A stretch of DNA of 64,000 nucleotides, taken from positions 22,190-86,189 of the forward strand of contig JAFEII010000030.1 of the NCBI GenBank assembly GCA_017495165.1, read 5' to 3'. The notes beneath the pieces were generated by a model. That model was not told the DNA's origin, did not search any database, and saw nothing but the letters and a program-made list of their open reading frames with translations. How positions within the stretch are numbered: the first letter of the stretch is position 1; each line of letters begins with the position of its first letter. A program made the translations under genes and the position numbers. The stretch comes from Hydromonas sp. (GTDB taxonomy: Bacteria > Pseudomonadota > Gammaproteobacteria > Burkholderiales > Burkholderiaceae). Below are positions 8,535 through 19,163 of this stretch, piece by piece.

Positions 8535-11450
8535 ATGAGTAAAAATACAGTAAGTTCGCTTGCGCTGGAGTTGAAAATGCCAGTGGATGCGCTACTTGAG
8601 CAGCTAAAAGCCGCAAATGTGAGCAAAACAAGCGCGGATGATGTTCTGACCGAAAATGACAAAACCGCGTTGTTGGCCTCGCTGCGACAGGCGCACGGCT
8701 CGCAAGGTGATGAAAAGAAAAAAATCACTTTGACCCGTAAGTCAACCACTGAAATTCGGCAGGCTGATGGTGCTGGCAAAACCCGTACCGTCCAAGTTGA
8801 AGTCAAGAAAAAACGCACCATTGTGGCAGAAGTGTCAGCGGTTCAAGTCGCCCCTGAAGTGGTTGAGGCGGTTGCGCCCGAAGTGGTTGCGCCAATTGCG
8901 AGCTCGTTGCCTGAAAGCAAAGCCTCTGTTTTGGACGATGCTGAAATTGCCAAACGTGAAGCCCAACTGGCACGTGCCCAAGAATTGGTTGCGCGTCAAG
9001 AGGCTGACGCACTTGCGCGTGCGGCGTCGGCAAATAAATCCGCTAAAACCAAAGTTGATGCGACGGTTGACTCAGCCGCTAAGGTTGAACCAGCAGCCAA
9101 GATTGAATCTGAGGTTGCGTCTGACGCACCTCAGGCTGTTGCTGCGTCTGCGCCGACTGATGCGCCGAAAAAATCTGCGGTTAAAACCGCACCGCAGGTT
9201 GAGAAGAAAAATCCAGCGGAGGCAAAAGCCGAACGCGATTTGCTCAAAGCACGTGCTGACGCAGAAAGCGCGCGCGCATCGCTGGAAGCTGCGCGTGCCG
9301 AACGCGTCGCACAAGCCAATACGCAAGACGCAGAGCGTGATCGTCGCCGTAAGGCAGCAGAAGCGGAAGTGGCAAACTTAAAAGTGATGATGGCGCAACC
9401 AGCCAAAACCTTAACCGCCAAACCGATTGAAGGCACATTGCACAAAGCCGTGAAACCTGAAGGCGCTGTGGTTAAGGCCAAGCCAGCAGTGGTTGTGCAA
9501 GAAGTTGACAGCAAAGGGCGCAAAATTACTGCGCCTGGTAAAGGAAATCAAAATGATGCAGGTCGTGGACGGGGTGGTTTAAAAACCCGTGGCGTCCAAG
9601 ATGACCGTGGCGCACGCCGTGGTGGAAAAAACCGCCGCGATCGCAATGCCGCACCAGAGGTGGGTGATTTTGTTGCGCCAACCGAGTCTGTTGTCCATGA
9701 TGTGCACGTGCCTGAAACGATTTCAGTGGCTGATTTGGCGCACAAAATGTCAATTAAAGCGGGTGAAGTGATTAAAGTATTGATGAAATTGGGGCAAATG
9801 GTCACGATTAATCAAGTGTTGGATCAAGACAGCGCGATGATTGTGGTGGAAGAGCTCGGACACAAAGCCTTTGCCGCCAAACTTGATGACCCTGACGCAT
9901 TTTTGGATGATTCGGGCGCAGAACATATTGAGTATGAAACATTCCCACGCGCCCCAGTTGTCACTGTGATGGGACACGTTGATCATGGTAAAACCTCTTT
10001 GCTCGATGCAATTCGTCGTGCGCGTGTGGCGCACGGTGAAGCCGGCGGCATTACGCAACACATTGGCGCATATCACGTAGAGACAGACCGTGGCATGGTG
10101 ACATTTTTAGATACGCCAGGTCACGAGGCCTTTACGGCAATGCGCGCACGTGGTGCGCAAGCAACCGATATTGTGATTTTGGTGGTTGCATCGGATGACG
10201 GTGTGATGCCGCAAACCAAAGAAGCTGTGGCACATGCAAAAGCCGCTGGCGTGCCTTTGGTGGTTGCGGTCAATAAAATGGATAAACCAGAAGCCAATAT
10301 GGAACGCGTTAAACAAGAATTGGTGACTGAAGGCGTTATTCCAGAAGAGTACGGTGGCGACACGCCATTTGTGGGCGTATCTGCCAAACAAGGCATGGGC
10401 TTGGACGAGTTGCTTGAGCAAGTGTTGTTGCAAGCTGAGGTTTTGGAGCTGCGCGCCCCTGTTGCATCGCCTGCCAAAGGTTTGGTGATTGAGGCGCGTT
10501 TGGACAAAGGTAAAGGCGCGGTTGCGACGATTTTGGTACAAAGCGGTACGTTGCGTAAAGGCGATACCTTGTTAATCGGCAGCGTTTTTGGGCGCGTGCG
10601 CGCCATGTTGGATGAAAACGGCAAAGCTATTACTGAAGCGGGCCCATCGATTCCAGTGGAAGTACAGGGTTTGTCTGACGTGCCTGCGGCAGGTGAAGAC
10701 GTGATGGTGATGGCTGATGAGCGCAAAGCGCGTGAAATCGCCTTGTTCCGTCAAGGCAAATTCCGCGATGTCAAACTGGCAAAACAACAAGCGGCCAAAC
10801 TTGAAAACATGTTTGAAAACATGACCGAAGGTGAAGTTCAAACCTTAACCATCATCATCAAGGCTGACGTTCAAGGCTCGCAAGAAGCGTTGACCCAATC
10901 ATTGGTCAAATTGTCTACCGACGAGATTCGCGTTCAAGTCGTGCATGGTGGCGTGGGTGGTATTTCTGAATCTGATATTAACTTGGCAGCGGCATCAAAC
11001 TCTGTGGTGATTGGCTTTAATACCCGCGCAGACGTGCAAGCACGTAAATTGGCTGAAACCGTTGGCGTGGATATTCGCTACTACAACGTGATTTATGATG
11101 CGGTTGATGATGTGCGTCTGGCAATGACAGGCATGTTGGCACCTGAAAAACGTGAAGAAATGCTCGGTTTGGTTGAGATTCGCCAAGTGTTCCGCGCAAC
11201 CAAAATTGGTACGATTGCGGGTTGTATGGTCTTGGAAGGCACAATCAAACGCGGCGCAATGGTTCGCTTGCTGCGCAACAATGTGGTTATTCACACGGGT
11301 GAGCTTGAATCTCTCAAACGTTTTAAAGATGAAGTCAAAGAAGTTAAAGAAGGCTTTGAGTGCGGCTTGGCGATTAAAAACTACACCGATATTGCCGAGG
11401 GCGATAAAGTTGAAGTATTTGTGATTAACGAAATCGCACGGACACTTTAA
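8535..11450 (+). CDS. infB: Translation initiation factor IF-2
   Basis: GTPase that brings initiator fMet-tRNA to the 30S subunit and promotes subunit joining. At 971 residues it is a long form. It has an IF2_N helix at the start ([24 protein letters not shown]). A low-complexity region of Ala, Lys, Glu and Arg follows (about 95-390), then a second IF2_N-like module near 395-445. The GTPase domain has P-loop GHVDHGKT at 480-487, DTPGHEAF, and NKMDKPEAN as G4. Domains II to IV follow to the C-terminus. The AAGGAAAAAAT before the ATG at 8535 supports the start. The whole frame is intact. rbfA follows after 92 bases that hold a palindromic repeat. Confidence 0.98.
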   Translation: MSKNTVSSLALELKMPVDALLEQLKAANVSKTSADDVLTENDKTALLASLRQAHGSQGDEKKKITLTRKSTTEIRQADGAGKTRTVQVEVKKKRTIVAEVSAVQVAPEVVEAVAPEVVAPIASSLPESKASVLDDAEIAKREAQLARAQELVARQEADALARAASANKSAKTKVDATVDSAAKVEPAAKIESEVASDAPQAVAASAPTDAPKKSAVKTAPQVEKKNPAEAKAERDLLKARADAESARASLEAARAERVAQANTQDAERDRRRKAAEAEVANLKVMMAQPAKTLTAKPIEGTLHKAVKPEGAVVKAKPAVVVQEVDSKGRKITAPGKGNQNDAGRGRGGLKTRGVQDDRGARRGGKNRRDRNAAPEVGDFVAPTESVVHDVHVPETISVADLAHKMSIKAGEVIKVLMKLGQMVTINQVLDQDSAMIVVEELGHKAFAAKLDDPDAFLDDSGAEHIEYETFPRAPVVTVMGHVDHGKTSLLDAIRRARVAHGEAGGITQHIGAYHVETDRGMVTFLDTPGHEAFTAMRARGAQATDIVILVVASDDGVMPQTKEAVAHAKAAGVPLVVAVNKMDKPEANMERVKQELVTEGVIPEEYGGDTPFVGVSAKQGMGLDELLEQVLLQAEVLELRAPVASPAKGLVIEARLDKGKGAVATILVQSGTLRKGDTLLIGSVFGRVRAMLDENGKAITEAGPSIPVEVQGLSDVPAAGEDVMVMADERKAREIALFRQGKFRDVKLAKQQAAKLENMFENMTEGEVQTLTIIIKADVQGSQEALTQSLVKLSTDEIRVQVVHGGVGGISESDINLAAASNSVVIGFNTRADVQARKLAETVGVDIRYYNVIYDAVDDVRLAMTGMLAPEKREEMLGLVEIRQVFRATKIGTIAGCMVLEGTIKRGAMVRLLRNNVVIHTGELESLKRFKDEVKEVKEGFECGLAIKNYTDIAEGDKVEVFVINEIARTL

Positions 11451-11455
11451 TGAAT

Positions 11456-11521
11456 GTAGGGTGGGCATTGCCCACCGACTGTTTAAATGCTTTTGATTTC
11501 GGTGGGCAGTGCCCACCCTAC
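11456..11521. repeat. BIME-like pair of inverted GTAGGG palindromes between infB and rbfA
   Basis: Two 23-base units face each other with one mismatch (11456-11478 and 11499-11521), separated by 20 AT-rich bases. Each unit starts outward with GTAGGGTGGGCA and carries an internal hairpin GGTGGGCA/TGCCCACC. The pair could form one long stem or two hairpins. It matches the layout of REP/BIME elements and sits inside an operon, where it could stabilise or attenuate mRNA. Confidence 0.75.
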
Positions 11522-11542
11522 GTTTGAATTGGATTTTTAATT

Positions 11543-11938
11543 ATGGCAAAAAAAGCCCCAACCGACCGCACTGTGCGTATTTCTGAGCAAATCAAAAAAG
11601 ACGTGTCGATTTTGATTGCGCGTGAATTACGTGATCCGCGCTTGGGTATGGTCACGATACAAGAAGTGAAACTGACCGCAGATTACGCCCATGCAAAATT
11701 GTACTTTACGGTGCTGGGCGCGGATGCTTTGGTTACGAGCAAAATCTTGAATGAGTCGGCCAGTTTTCTTCGTAACATGTTGTTTAAAATTATTCGGATT
11801 CACACCGTGCCGACCTTGCATTTTGTTTTTGATGAAACGCTTGAGCGCGCCATGGATTTGTCTTTACTGATTGCGCAAGCAAATATGGGCAATGTTGATG
11901 AAACCGATTCGGTCCCACCAAAGGCTGATCAAGCGTGA
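11543..11938 (+). CDS. rbfA: Ribosome-binding factor A
   Basis: Binds helix 1 of 16S rRNA in assembling 30S subunits. The 131 residues show the family core: [71 protein letters not shown] and a C-terminal tail ([14 protein letters not shown]). The KH-like fold is complete. The ATG at 11543 starts [16 protein letters not shown]. truB overlaps its stop by four bases (GTGA), so these two are translationally coupled. Confidence 0.95.
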   Translation: MAKKAPTDRTVRISEQIKKDVSILIARELRDPRLGMVTIQEVKLTADYAHAKLYFTVLGADALVTSKILNESASFLRNMLFKIIRIHTVPTLHFVFDETLERAMDLSLLIAQANMGNVDETDSVPPKADQA

Positions 11939-12855
11939 CGCAAGTTAAAAAAGCTGTTGAAAAAAAACTGCGCCGCGCGATTGATGGCGTGCTGCTGTTG
12001 CACAAGCCGTTGGGCGTGTCGTCCACGCAAGCCTTGGGGCGCGCAAAATGGCTGCTTGGCGCGGTCAAGGGCGGTCATACTGGCACGCTTGATCCGCTGG
12101 CGGACGGCTTGTTGCCTTTGTGTTTTGGTCATGCAACCAAGCTGGCGCACGATTTACTGGATGCGGATAAAACCTATGAAGCCTTGATTTTTTTGGGGCA
12201 AAGCACCACAACGGGTGACGCTGAAGGCGAGGTGATTTTTGCATCCGATGCGGTCATTACGCGGTCACAGTGGGATGCGATACTGCCGCAGTTTTTGGGC
12301 GATATTTTGCAAGTGCCGCCGATGTATTCGGCACTCAAAAAAGATGGTAAGCCGCTGTACGAATACGCCCGCGCAGGGATTGAAATTGAACGCGCCGCAC
12401 GTGCGGTGTGTATTAAATCAATGGAAACAGTGTCTTTTGACTACCCAATGGTGCGTTTATTGGTGACGTGTAGCAAAGGCACATACATCCGCACGCTGGC
12501 GCAAGACATCGGTGATGCGTTGCAGGTTGGGGCGCATTTGCGCGGCTTGACCCGCACGGCTGTGGGGGATTTACAGCTCAAAAACGCGTTGACGATTGAG
12601 GCGTTTGAAGCCTTGAACGAGGCGCAACGTCTGGCGGTTTTAATGCCGCTTGATGCGTTGATGCAAGACACGCCAGCGCTGTATTTAAACCAAGCCGATG
12701 CCGCGCGGTTTGTGCAAGGCCAGCGCCTCAAAAGCGATTTGCCAGATGCGACGATGCTGCGGGTTTATTGGCAAGACGTTTTGATTGGTTTGGCGGGGGT
12801 TGAAGCGGGAACGCTCTCGCCAAATAAAGTTTTAATGACGGCGCTGCCTGCGTGA
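11935..12855 (+). CDS. truB: tRNA pseudouridine-55 synthase
   Basis: Makes pseudouridine 55 in the T-loop of all elongator tRNAs. The 306 residues include the N-terminal [14 protein letters not shown] motif, the catalytic aspartate in [15 protein letters not shown], the [20 protein letters not shown] segment, [12 protein letters not shown], the [18 protein letters not shown] motif, and a small C-terminal PUA-like part. Translation starts at a GTG (11935-11937) whose last two bases are the first two of the rbfA TGA stop. An ATG alternative is absent nearby. This is the last gene of the rimP-led run before a 350-base gap. Confidence 0.95.
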   Translation: MTQVKKAVEKKLRRAIDGVLLLHKPLGVSSTQALGRAKWLLGAVKGGHTGTLDPLADGLLPLCFGHATKLAHDLLDADKTYEALIFLGQSTTTGDAEGEVIFASDAVITRSQWDAILPQFLGDILQVPPMYSALKKDGKPLYEYARAGIEIERAARAVCIKSMETVSFDYPMVRLLVTCSKGTYIRTLAQDIGDALQVGAHLRGLTRTAVGDLQLKNALTIEAFEALNEAQRLAVLMPLDALMQDTPALYLNQADAARFVQGQRLKSDLPDATMLRVYWQDVLIGLAGVEAGTLSPNKVLMTALPA

Positions 12856-12917
12856 TGCAAAGTTATTTGCAACAATTGGTCGCGTTTTGATTGGTGGTGG
12901 CTGGCACGGTTTATTTT

Positions 12918-12987
12918 GTAGGGGCGGGATTTATCACGCCCAAACACCGCGATTGACGTGAAAGGGCGCAATGAATTGCGCCCCTAC
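12918..12987. repeat. BIME-like pair of GTAGGGGCG palindromes downstream of truB
   Basis: The outer inverted repeat GTAGGGGCG/CGCCCCTAC (12918-12926 and 12979-12987) encloses two further hairpins: GGGCG/CGCCC in the left half and GGGCGCAAT/ATTGCGCCC in the right half. It has the same architecture as the element between infB and rbfA, with a different hairpin core. It may double as a transcript 3'-end for the rimP-truB operon, though no T-tract follows. Confidence 0.7.
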
Positions 12988-13205
12988 GATTTGCAAGAAC
13001 ACGCCTAAATTAGGCTTCAAAATCAAATCATATTTTGAAACCATGAAAGTTTGTTGCGGCCTGCCGCACAATGTTTGGGGCAAATTTGCCCACAGTGAAG
13101 TTTTATTTTGATGATTCATGTTGACTGCATTTGCACGACGCTCTGAAAAATCGTTAACCTGAGTCAAAAAGTAAATTATTTTTTGATGCTTATGAAAGAG
13201 AAGTT
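12988..13205 (+). other. Upstream region of typA with two perfect palindromes
   Basis: This is the remainder of the 350-base gap between truB and typA, and it holds no reading frame I would call. TGCGGC-ct-GCCGCA (13055-13068) and the 14-base perfect palindrome GGGCAAATTTGCCC (13078-13091) lie ten bases apart. A TTGACT at 13121-13126 could be a -35 box with a poor -10 (TGAAAA) 17 bases on. The palindromes could be operators or RNA hairpins; nothing decides between them. Confidence 0.4.
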
Positions 13206-15029
13206 ATGACACAACAACGCGCACTGCGTAACGTCGCGATTATCGCCCACGTTGACCATGGTAAAACCACTTTGGTTGACCAATTGCTCCGCCAATCAGG
13301 CACATTCCGCGACAACGAAAAAGTTGATGCCCGCGTGATGGACAGCAATGATCTTGAAAAAGAACGTGGGATTACCATTTTGTCCAAAAACTGCGCGGTT
13401 GAATACGCAGGCACACACGTCAACATCGTTGACACCCCCGGCCATGCTGACTTTGGTGGTGAAGTTGAACGCGTTTTGTCGATGGTTGACGGTGTGTTGT
13501 TGTTGGTGGATGCGGTTGAAGGCCCAATGCCTCAAACCCGTTTTGTGACTCGCAAAGCCTTGGCTTTGGGTTTAAAACCGATTGTTGTGATTAACAAAAT
13601 TGACCGCCCTGGTGCGCGTCCTGATTGGGTGATTAACGCGACGTTTGAATTGTTTGACAAATTGGGCGCGTCTGACGAGCAGTTGGATTTCCCTGTGGTT
13701 TACGCATCGGCATTAAATGGTTACTCATCGTTAAATGATTCTGACCGCGAAGGCAACATGAATCCATTGTTTGATTCGATTCTGGCCAACGTCCCAACCC
13801 GCGAAGCCAATCCTGATGCGCCATTGCAAATGCAAGTCACGTCTTTAGAGTATTCAAGCTACGTCGGTAAAATCGCGGTCGGTCGTATTTCACACGGTCG
13901 TGTAAAAGCCTTGCAAGACGTGATTTTTATGGATGGCCCTGATGGACAGATTAAAAAAGGTCGCATCAATCAAGTACAAAAATTCCAAGGCCTTGACCGC
14001 GTGATGGTTGAAGAAGCCGAAGCGGGCGACATCGTCCTCATCAGCGGGATTGAAGAGTTGGGCATTGGCACAACTTTGTGCTCGCCTGACGCGCCAAACG
14101 CATTGCCGATGCTTAAAATTGATGAGCCAACCTTGACCATGAACTTTATGGTGAACACATCGCCATTGGCGGGTCGTGAAGGTAAATTTGTCACCAGCCG
14201 TCAATTGCGTGACCGTTTGGACAAAGAACTCAAAGCCAACGTTGCTTTGCGTGTGAATCAAACTGACGACGACACGGTGTTTGAAGTATCGGGGCGTGGT
14301 GAATTGCACTTGACGATTTTGATTGAAAACATGCGCCGCGAAGGTTTTGAATTGGGCGTGTCTCGTCCACGCGTGGTTTACAAAGAAGTTGACGGCGTGC
14401 GCCATGAGCCGTACGAAATGCTGTCAATTGACATTGAAGAAGAACATCAAGGCGGCGTGATGGAAGAAATGGGGCGTCGTCGCGGTGACCTGCAAGATAT
14501 GCAACCAGACGGTAAAGGCCGTGTGCGTTTAGAATATCGCGTACCTGCCCGTGGCTTGATTGGTTTCCAAGGCGAATTTATGACCTTAACACGCGGTACT
14601 GGCTTGATGAGCCACGTGTTTGACGCGTACGAAGCGGTTGAAGGCAAAACCGAAATGCCAGGTCGTCGCAATGGCGTGCTGATTTCACAAGACGATGGCG
14701 CCGCAGTTGCGTATGCGTTGTGGAAACTGCAAGACCGTGGCCGTATGTTTGTATCACACAATGACCCTGTGTACGAAGGCATGATTATCGGGATTCACTC
14801 ACGTGACAACGATTTGGTGGTCAATCCAATTAAAGGCAAACAACTCACCAACGTGCGTTCGTCAGGTACGGATGAAGCGGTGCGTCTGATTACGCCAATT
14901 CAAATGTCACTTGAATACGCGGTTGAGTTTATTGAAGACGATGAATTGGTTGAAGTCACACCAAAATCAATTCGTTTGCGTAAACGTCATTTGAAAGAAA
15001 CGGATCGTAAGCGCGCTTCGCGTGATTGA
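13206..15029 (+). CDS. typA: Ribosome-associated GTPase TypA/BipA
   Basis: Translational GTPase related to EF-G that acts in 50S assembly and stress adaptation. The 607-residue length is standard. The P-loop AHVDHGKT is at residues 14-21, followed by switch [18 protein letters not shown] and [10 protein letters not shown] (G4). Domain II, the III/V-like domains, and the BipA-specific C-terminal domain ([34 protein letters not shown]) are all present. AAAGAGAAG precedes the ATG at 13206. It stands alone between a gap and a strong terminator, so it is probably monocistronic. Confidence 0.97.
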   Translation: MTQQRALRNVAIIAHVDHGKTTLVDQLLRQSGTFRDNEKVDARVMDSNDLEKERGITILSKNCAVEYAGTHVNIVDTPGHADFGGEVERVLSMVDGVLLLVDAVEGPMPQTRFVTRKALALGLKPIVVINKIDRPGARPDWVINATFELFDKLGASDEQLDFPVVYASALNGYSSLNDSDREGNMNPLFDSILANVPTREANPDAPLQMQVTSLEYSSYVGKIAVGRISHGRVKALQDVIFMDGPDGQIKKGRINQVQKFQGLDRVMVEEAEAGDIVLISGIEELGIGTTLCSPDAPNALPMLKIDEPTLTMNFMVNTSPLAGREGKFVTSRQLRDRLDKELKANVALRVNQTDDDTVFEVSGRGELHLTILIENMRREGFELGVSRPRVVYKEVDGVRHEPYEMLSIDIEEEHQGGVMEEMGRRRGDLQDMQPDGKGRVRLEYRVPARGLIGFQGEFMTLTRGTGLMSHVFDAYEAVEGKTEMPGRRNGVLISQDDGAAVAYALWKLQDRGRMFVSHNDPVYEGMIIGIHSRDNDLVVNPIKGKQLTNVRSSGTDEAVRLITPIQMSLEYAVEFIEDDELVEVTPKSIRLRKRHLKETDRKRASRD

Positions 15030-15092
15030 TTTTGTTTTGGGCTGCTTAGTTATGTTCTAACTTTAACTTAAGTAGTGCAAAAAGAAGTACGC

Positions 15093-15120
15093 ATGGCGGG
15101 CATTGATGCCCGCCATTTTT
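15093..15120 (+). terminator. Rho-independent terminator after typA
   Basis: A perfect 11-base inverted repeat, ATGGCGGGCAT and ATGCCCGCCAT (15093-15103, 15106-15116), is followed by TTTT. Its GGCGGGCAT/ATGCCCGCC core is identical to the arms of the repeat near 59.4 kb, so it may derive from that repeat family. Confidence 0.85.
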
Positions 15121-15262
15121 ATAAGTTGGCGCGGTATTTTGGGTTTATATTGCGTGCATGGCTGCCACGCAATTCGGGGCAACCCAAGCGAGCCCCTGTT
15201 TTAGCGTCGTTTTTCATCGCAAGTTTTCAAATTTAACGCACCTCAATTCGATTGGAGTCCCA

Positions 15263-15805
15263 ATGAAACTCAAAAACAAACTGGCCATGCTGATCAGCGC
15301 CATCGCCCTGACTGCTTGCTCAAACCATACGCCACCCGCAGGTGTGACGCCGGTCTCGCCTTTTAATGTCAGCACTTACAGCGGGAAGTGGTATGAAATC
15401 GCACGGCTGGATCACAGCTTTGAAAAGGGCATGAGCCATGTCAGCGCAGAATATTTTCCCAATGCAGATGGTTCGGTCAAAGTGATTAACCGTGGTTTTT
15501 CGGATGCGAAAAATACGTGGAAAGAAGCGGTTGGGCGGGCGAAGTTTGTGGGTGATGCCAACACGGCGCATTTGAAGGTCTCTTTTTTCGGCCCTTTTTA
15601 TGGTGATTACATTGTGTTTGATTTGGATGAAAAATACCAACACGCGTTGGTCAGCGGCCCGAATCACTCGTATTTGTGGCTGCTTTCGCGCCAGCCAACC
15701 ATGCCTGCCGAACAGGTGCAGGCCTTGGTTGCCAAGGCAAAAGCCGCAGGTTTTGATGTGACTCAACTGGTGTATGTGCAGCAGGGCGAGGTTTTGGCAA
15801 AATAA
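15263..15805 (+). CDS. blc: Outer-membrane lipocalin (Blc-type lipoprotein)
   Basis: A 180-residue lipoprotein that binds lipids in the periplasm or outer membrane, possibly during stress. The signal peptide ends in the lipobox LTAC with the acylated cysteine at residue 19. The mature part has the lipocalin GxW signature in YSGKWYEIARLDHSFEKG, the VKVINRGF strand, and the C-terminal PNHSYLWLLSRQPTMP segment typical of bacterial Blc. I chose the ATG at 15263 because GGAG lies at 15254-15257 and a signal peptide begins there. The frame is open 105 bases further upstream without such features. It has no operon partner. Confidence 0.9.
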   Translation: MKLKNKLAMLISAIALTACSNHTPPAGVTPVSPFNVSTYSGKWYEIARLDHSFEKGMSHVSAEYFPNADGSVKVINRGFSDAKNTWKEAVGRAKFVGDANTAHLKVSFFGPFYGDYIVFDLDEKYQHALVSGPNHSYLWLLSRQPTMPAEQVQALVAKAKAAGFDVTQLVYVQQGEVLAK

Positions 15806-15925
15806 GCATAAAAACAAAAGTAACATTGGCGGTGCGTTGTTGGTTTGCCAAACGCAAAAGTGGCTCTGTTTTTGTGCATAAATCATGTGCATACTGCAAC
15901 CACTATTTTTTATGAAGGAGTTGCC

Positions 15926-17410
15926 ATGCACACAATCGGTCATTTTATCAACGGTCAAGTGGTGGAAGCCACAACGCGCAGCCAAGCAGTGTTTAACCCA
16001 GCCACAGGGCAGGCGATTGCGAATGCGGCGCTGGCGGATGTGGCGCAGGTCAATCACGCCGTGGCTGCCGCCAAGCAAGCGTTTGAGTCATGGTCGCAAG
16101 TCTCTGTGTTGCGCCGTGCGCGGGTGATGTTTAAATTTTATGAGTTGCTCAATCAACATGCCAGTGCGCTGGCCGACATCATCACGCGTGAGCATGGCAA
16201 GGTGCATTCGGATGCGATGGGCGAAGTGCAGCGTGGGATTGAAGTGGTGGAATTTGCCACAGGCATTCCACAGCTCATGAAGGGCGAATACAATTCCCAA
16301 GTCGCAGCAGGGTTTGATTTGTACAGTTTTCGTCAGCCGCTTGGCGTGTGCGCGGGGATTACGCCGTTTAACTTTCCTGCAATGGTGCCGATGTGGATGT
16401 TCCCGATGGCCATTGCGTGCGGCAATACATTTGTACTAAAACCGTCCGAGCGTGACCCATCTGCGAGCTTGTTTTTGGCGGATTTACTCAAACAGGCGGG
16501 CTTGCCAGATGGCGTGTTTAACGTGATTCAAGGCGATAAAGTCGCGGTGGATGCGCTGCTTGCGCATGTCGATGTACAAGCGGTGAGTTTTGTTGGCTCA
16601 ACGCCGATTGCGCAGTATATTTATGAGTCCGCCGCGCACCATGGCAAACGCGTGCAAGCGTTGGGCGGCGCCAAAAATCACATGGTCATTATGCCCGATG
16701 CGGATTTGGAGGCCACGGTTGAGGCGCTTATGGGCGCAGCGTATGGATCGGCAGGCGAGCGCTGCATGGCGATTTCAGTGGCGGTGGCGGTGGGGGAGGT
16801 TGCCGATGAATTGGTGGCGCAATTAACCGCCAAAACGCAGGCGCTCAAAATTGGCAATGGCGTGGACAATCACAATGATTTGGGCCCAGTCATCACGCAG
16901 GCGCACAAAGACAAAATTGCGGCCTATATTGCGCAAGGCGTGGCGCAAGGTGCAACGCTGCTCGTGGATGGCCGCGCGCATCCTGTGAGTGCGCAAGCGG
17001 GGTATTTTTTGGGCGGCACGTTGTTTGACCATGTCACGCCTGAAATGCGTATTTATCAAGAAGAAATTTTTGGCCCCGTTTTGGTGGTGGTGCGCGTGCC
17101 TGATTTTGCCAGCGCTTTAAAACTGGTGAATGACCATGAGTACGGCAACGGCACGAGTATTTATACCGCCGATGGCGCGATTGCGCGCGAGTTTGTGGCG
17201 GGCGTGCAAGTGGGCATGGTGGGCGTGAATGTGCCGATTCCGGTGCCACTCGCGTTTCATAGCTTTGGTGGCTGGAAGCGCAGCTTGTTTGGTGACCAAC
17301 ACGTGTACGGCCCTGAAGGCGTGCGCTTTTATACCAAAGTCAAAGCCGTGTCACAACGCTGGTCTGCGCCGCAAAAAGGCAATGCGTTTACGATGCCAAC
17401 GATGGGTTAA
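15926..17410 (+). CDS. mmsA: Methylmalonate-semialdehyde dehydrogenase (CoA-acylating)
   Basis: Converts (methyl)malonate semialdehyde to propionyl- or acetyl-CoA with NAD and CoA, in valine, beta-alanine and inositol breakdown. The 494 residues include [16 protein letters not shown], the coenzyme-binding VGSTPIAQ segment, and the catalytic cysteine C280 in [10 protein letters not shown]. This MmsA-type motif lacks the general-base glutamate usual in other aldehyde dehydrogenases. The [17 protein letters not shown] segment also fits MmsA. GAAGGAG lies just upstream of the ATG at 15926. No mmsB or other valine-degradation gene is next to it; it stands alone, ending at a strong terminator. Confidence 0.93.
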   Translation: MHTIGHFINGQVVEATTRSQAVFNPATGQAIANAALADVAQVNHAVAAAKQAFESWSQVSVLRRARVMFKFYELLNQHASALADIITREHGKVHSDAMGEVQRGIEVVEFATGIPQLMKGEYNSQVAAGFDLYSFRQPLGVCAGITPFNFPAMVPMWMFPMAIACGNTFVLKPSERDPSASLFLADLLKQAGLPDGVFNVIQGDKVAVDALLAHVDVQAVSFVGSTPIAQYIYESAAHHGKRVQALGGAKNHMVIMPDADLEATVEALMGAAYGSAGERCMAISVAVAVGEVADELVAQLTAKTQALKIGNGVDNHNDLGPVITQAHKDKIAAYIAQGVAQGATLLVDGRAHPVSAQAGYFLGGTLFDHVTPEMRIYQEEIFGPVLVVVRVPDFASALKLVNDHEYGNGTSIYTADGAIAREFVAGVQVGMVGVNVPIPVPLAFHSFGGWKRSLFGDQHVYGPEGVRFYTKVKAVSQRWSAPQKGNAFTMPTMG

Positions 17411-17473
17411 GGTGTCGTCTTATTTATCATTGATGGCCAAACTTCAATTTCAATTTTAATTCCAGCGCCTGTT

Positions 17474-17512
17474 CCAATAAAAAACTGCTCAACATGGGCA
17501 GTTTTTTATTGG
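17474..17512 (+). terminator. Rho-independent terminator after mmsA
   Basis: A perfect 15-base stem (17474-17488 with 17498-17512, arms CCAATAAAAAACTGC and its complement) has a 9-base loop and A/T-rich flanks. It would work in either orientation. Confidence 0.85.
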
Positions 17513-17652
17513 CGATGAGCAAGGTTGAGGCTGCATGATGCACACGCAACAAATCAGCGCAGCCTGATTTATTCACGTAAAATCTGCGGTTTCACGCAAA
17601 CGCTCAAAAGAGCGCGCACAAGCGTACAACCTACCACTTAACAAAGAGCATT

Positions 17653-19020
17653 ATGGCCAAACCCAAAACCCAATATGTGTGCAATGAATGCGGCGGCGTG
17701 TCGATTAAATGGACGGGGCAATGTCCCGATTGCAAAACATGGAACAGCCTGATTGAAACGATTGAGCAAAAATCAACGGGCAACAACCGCTTTGATTCGC
17801 TTGCGCCCAGCTCAAAAGTGCAGGCATTGTCAAGCTTTGATGCGCAAGATGTGCCGCGTTTTTCCAGCGAACTGACTGAGTTTGATCGCGTGCTGGGCGG
17901 CGGTTTGGTGCCAGGTGCGGTGATTTTGATTGGCGGCGACCCTGGGATTGGCAAATCGACTTTGCTGCTGCAGTCCTTGGCATTGCTGTCCAAAACCCGT
18001 TCGGCGTTGTATATCAGCGGCGAAGAGTCGGGCGCGCAAATCGCTCTGCGGGCACAACGATTGGGCGTGTCCGATGCCAATATGCAGTTTCAGGCAGAAA
18101 TTGGACTAGAAGCGATTTTGCACACATTGCAAACCCTCAAGCCCGAAGTGGCGGTGATTGACTCGATTCAAACCATTTATTCGGGCGAATTGACCGCCGC
18201 GCCCGGTTCGGTCTCACAGGTGCGCGAATGCGCGGCGCAACTCACGCGCGTGGCAAAATCAACGGGCGTGACGCTGATTATGGTTGGGCATGTGACCAAA
18301 GATGGCAGCCTCGCTGGCCCGCGTGTGTTGGAGCATATTGTGGACACGGTGCTGTATTTTGAAGGCGATACGCAATCATCGTTTCGGCTGATTCGGGCGT
18401 TTAAAAACCGTTTTGGCGCGGTCAATGAGCTGGGCGTGTTTGCCATGACCGAAAAAGGTTTAAAAGGCGTGAGCAATCCATCGGCAATGTTTTTGTCGCA
18501 GCACAACGCAGGCGTGGCGGGCTCGTGTGTGATGGTCACGCAGGAAGGCACGCGTCCGCTGTTGGTGGAAGTGCAAGCCTTGGTGGATGAATCGCACGCA
18601 CCTGCCGCCAAGCGCTTGTCGGTTGGGTTAGACCAAAATCGGTTGGCAATGTTGCTGGCAGTGTTGCATCGCCATGCGGGCGTGGCTTGCTTTGACCAAG
18701 ACGTGTTTATCAACGCGGTGGGTGGGGTCAAAATCACCGAGCCTGCGGCGGATTTGGCCGTGCTGCTTGCGATTGTCTCGTCGCTGCGCAACAAGCCGCT
18801 GCCCACGGGGTTGGTGGTGTTTGGTGAAATCGGTTTGGCGGGTGAGATTCGCCCCGCATTGCGTGGGCAAGAACGTCTCAAAGAAGCCGCTAAACTTGGC
18901 TTTACGCACGCATTGATTCCCAAAGCAAATGCGCCAAAGCAGGCGATTGATGGGCTCATCGTGATTGCGGTGGAGCGGATTGATGAGGCTTTAAATAAGC
19001 TGCGTGAAATGGACGCTTGA
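17653..19020 (+). CDS. radA: DNA repair protein RadA (Sms)
   Basis: RecA-like ATPase and branch-migration helicase that acts in recombinational repair. The 455 residues show, in order: a Cys4 zinc finger (C10, C13, C24, C27); the ATPase with Walker A GDPGIGKST at 95-103; the RadA-specific KNRFG motif at 251-255; and a C-terminal Lon-like domain (RLSVGLDQNRLAMLLAVLHRHAG, PTGLVVFGEIGLAGEIRPAL). The length and all motifs are normal. The ATG at 17653 follows AAAGAGC. No neighbouring gene is close on the same strand. Confidence 0.97.
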   Translation: MAKPKTQYVCNECGGVSIKWTGQCPDCKTWNSLIETIEQKSTGNNRFDSLAPSSKVQALSSFDAQDVPRFSSELTEFDRVLGGGLVPGAVILIGGDPGIGKSTLLLQSLALLSKTRSALYISGEESGAQIALRAQRLGVSDANMQFQAEIGLEAILHTLQTLKPEVAVIDSIQTIYSGELTAAPGSVSQVRECAAQLTRVAKSTGVTLIMVGHVTKDGSLAGPRVLEHIVDTVLYFEGDTQSSFRLIRAFKNRFGAVNELGVFAMTEKGLKGVSNPSAMFLSQHNAGVAGSCVMVTQEGTRPLLVEVQALVDESHAPAAKRLSVGLDQNRLAMLLAVLHRHAGVACFDQDVFINAVGGVKITEPAADLAVLLAIVSSLRNKPLPTGLVVFGEIGLAGEIRPALRGQERLKEAAKLGFTHALIPKANAPKQAIDGLIVIAVERIDEALNKLREMDA

Positions 19021-19163
19021 ATCTGAAATAACATCTGAGGTTTGATATTGAGTTTGTGGGTTTAAAAATGTTGAAATGTCAAAAATTGTATTTTTTCGGC
19101 TTTTGAAATCGCCCAATTAAAAAACCATGATAAAATGCTAGGATTCTTAAAAAAGGAGTTGAA

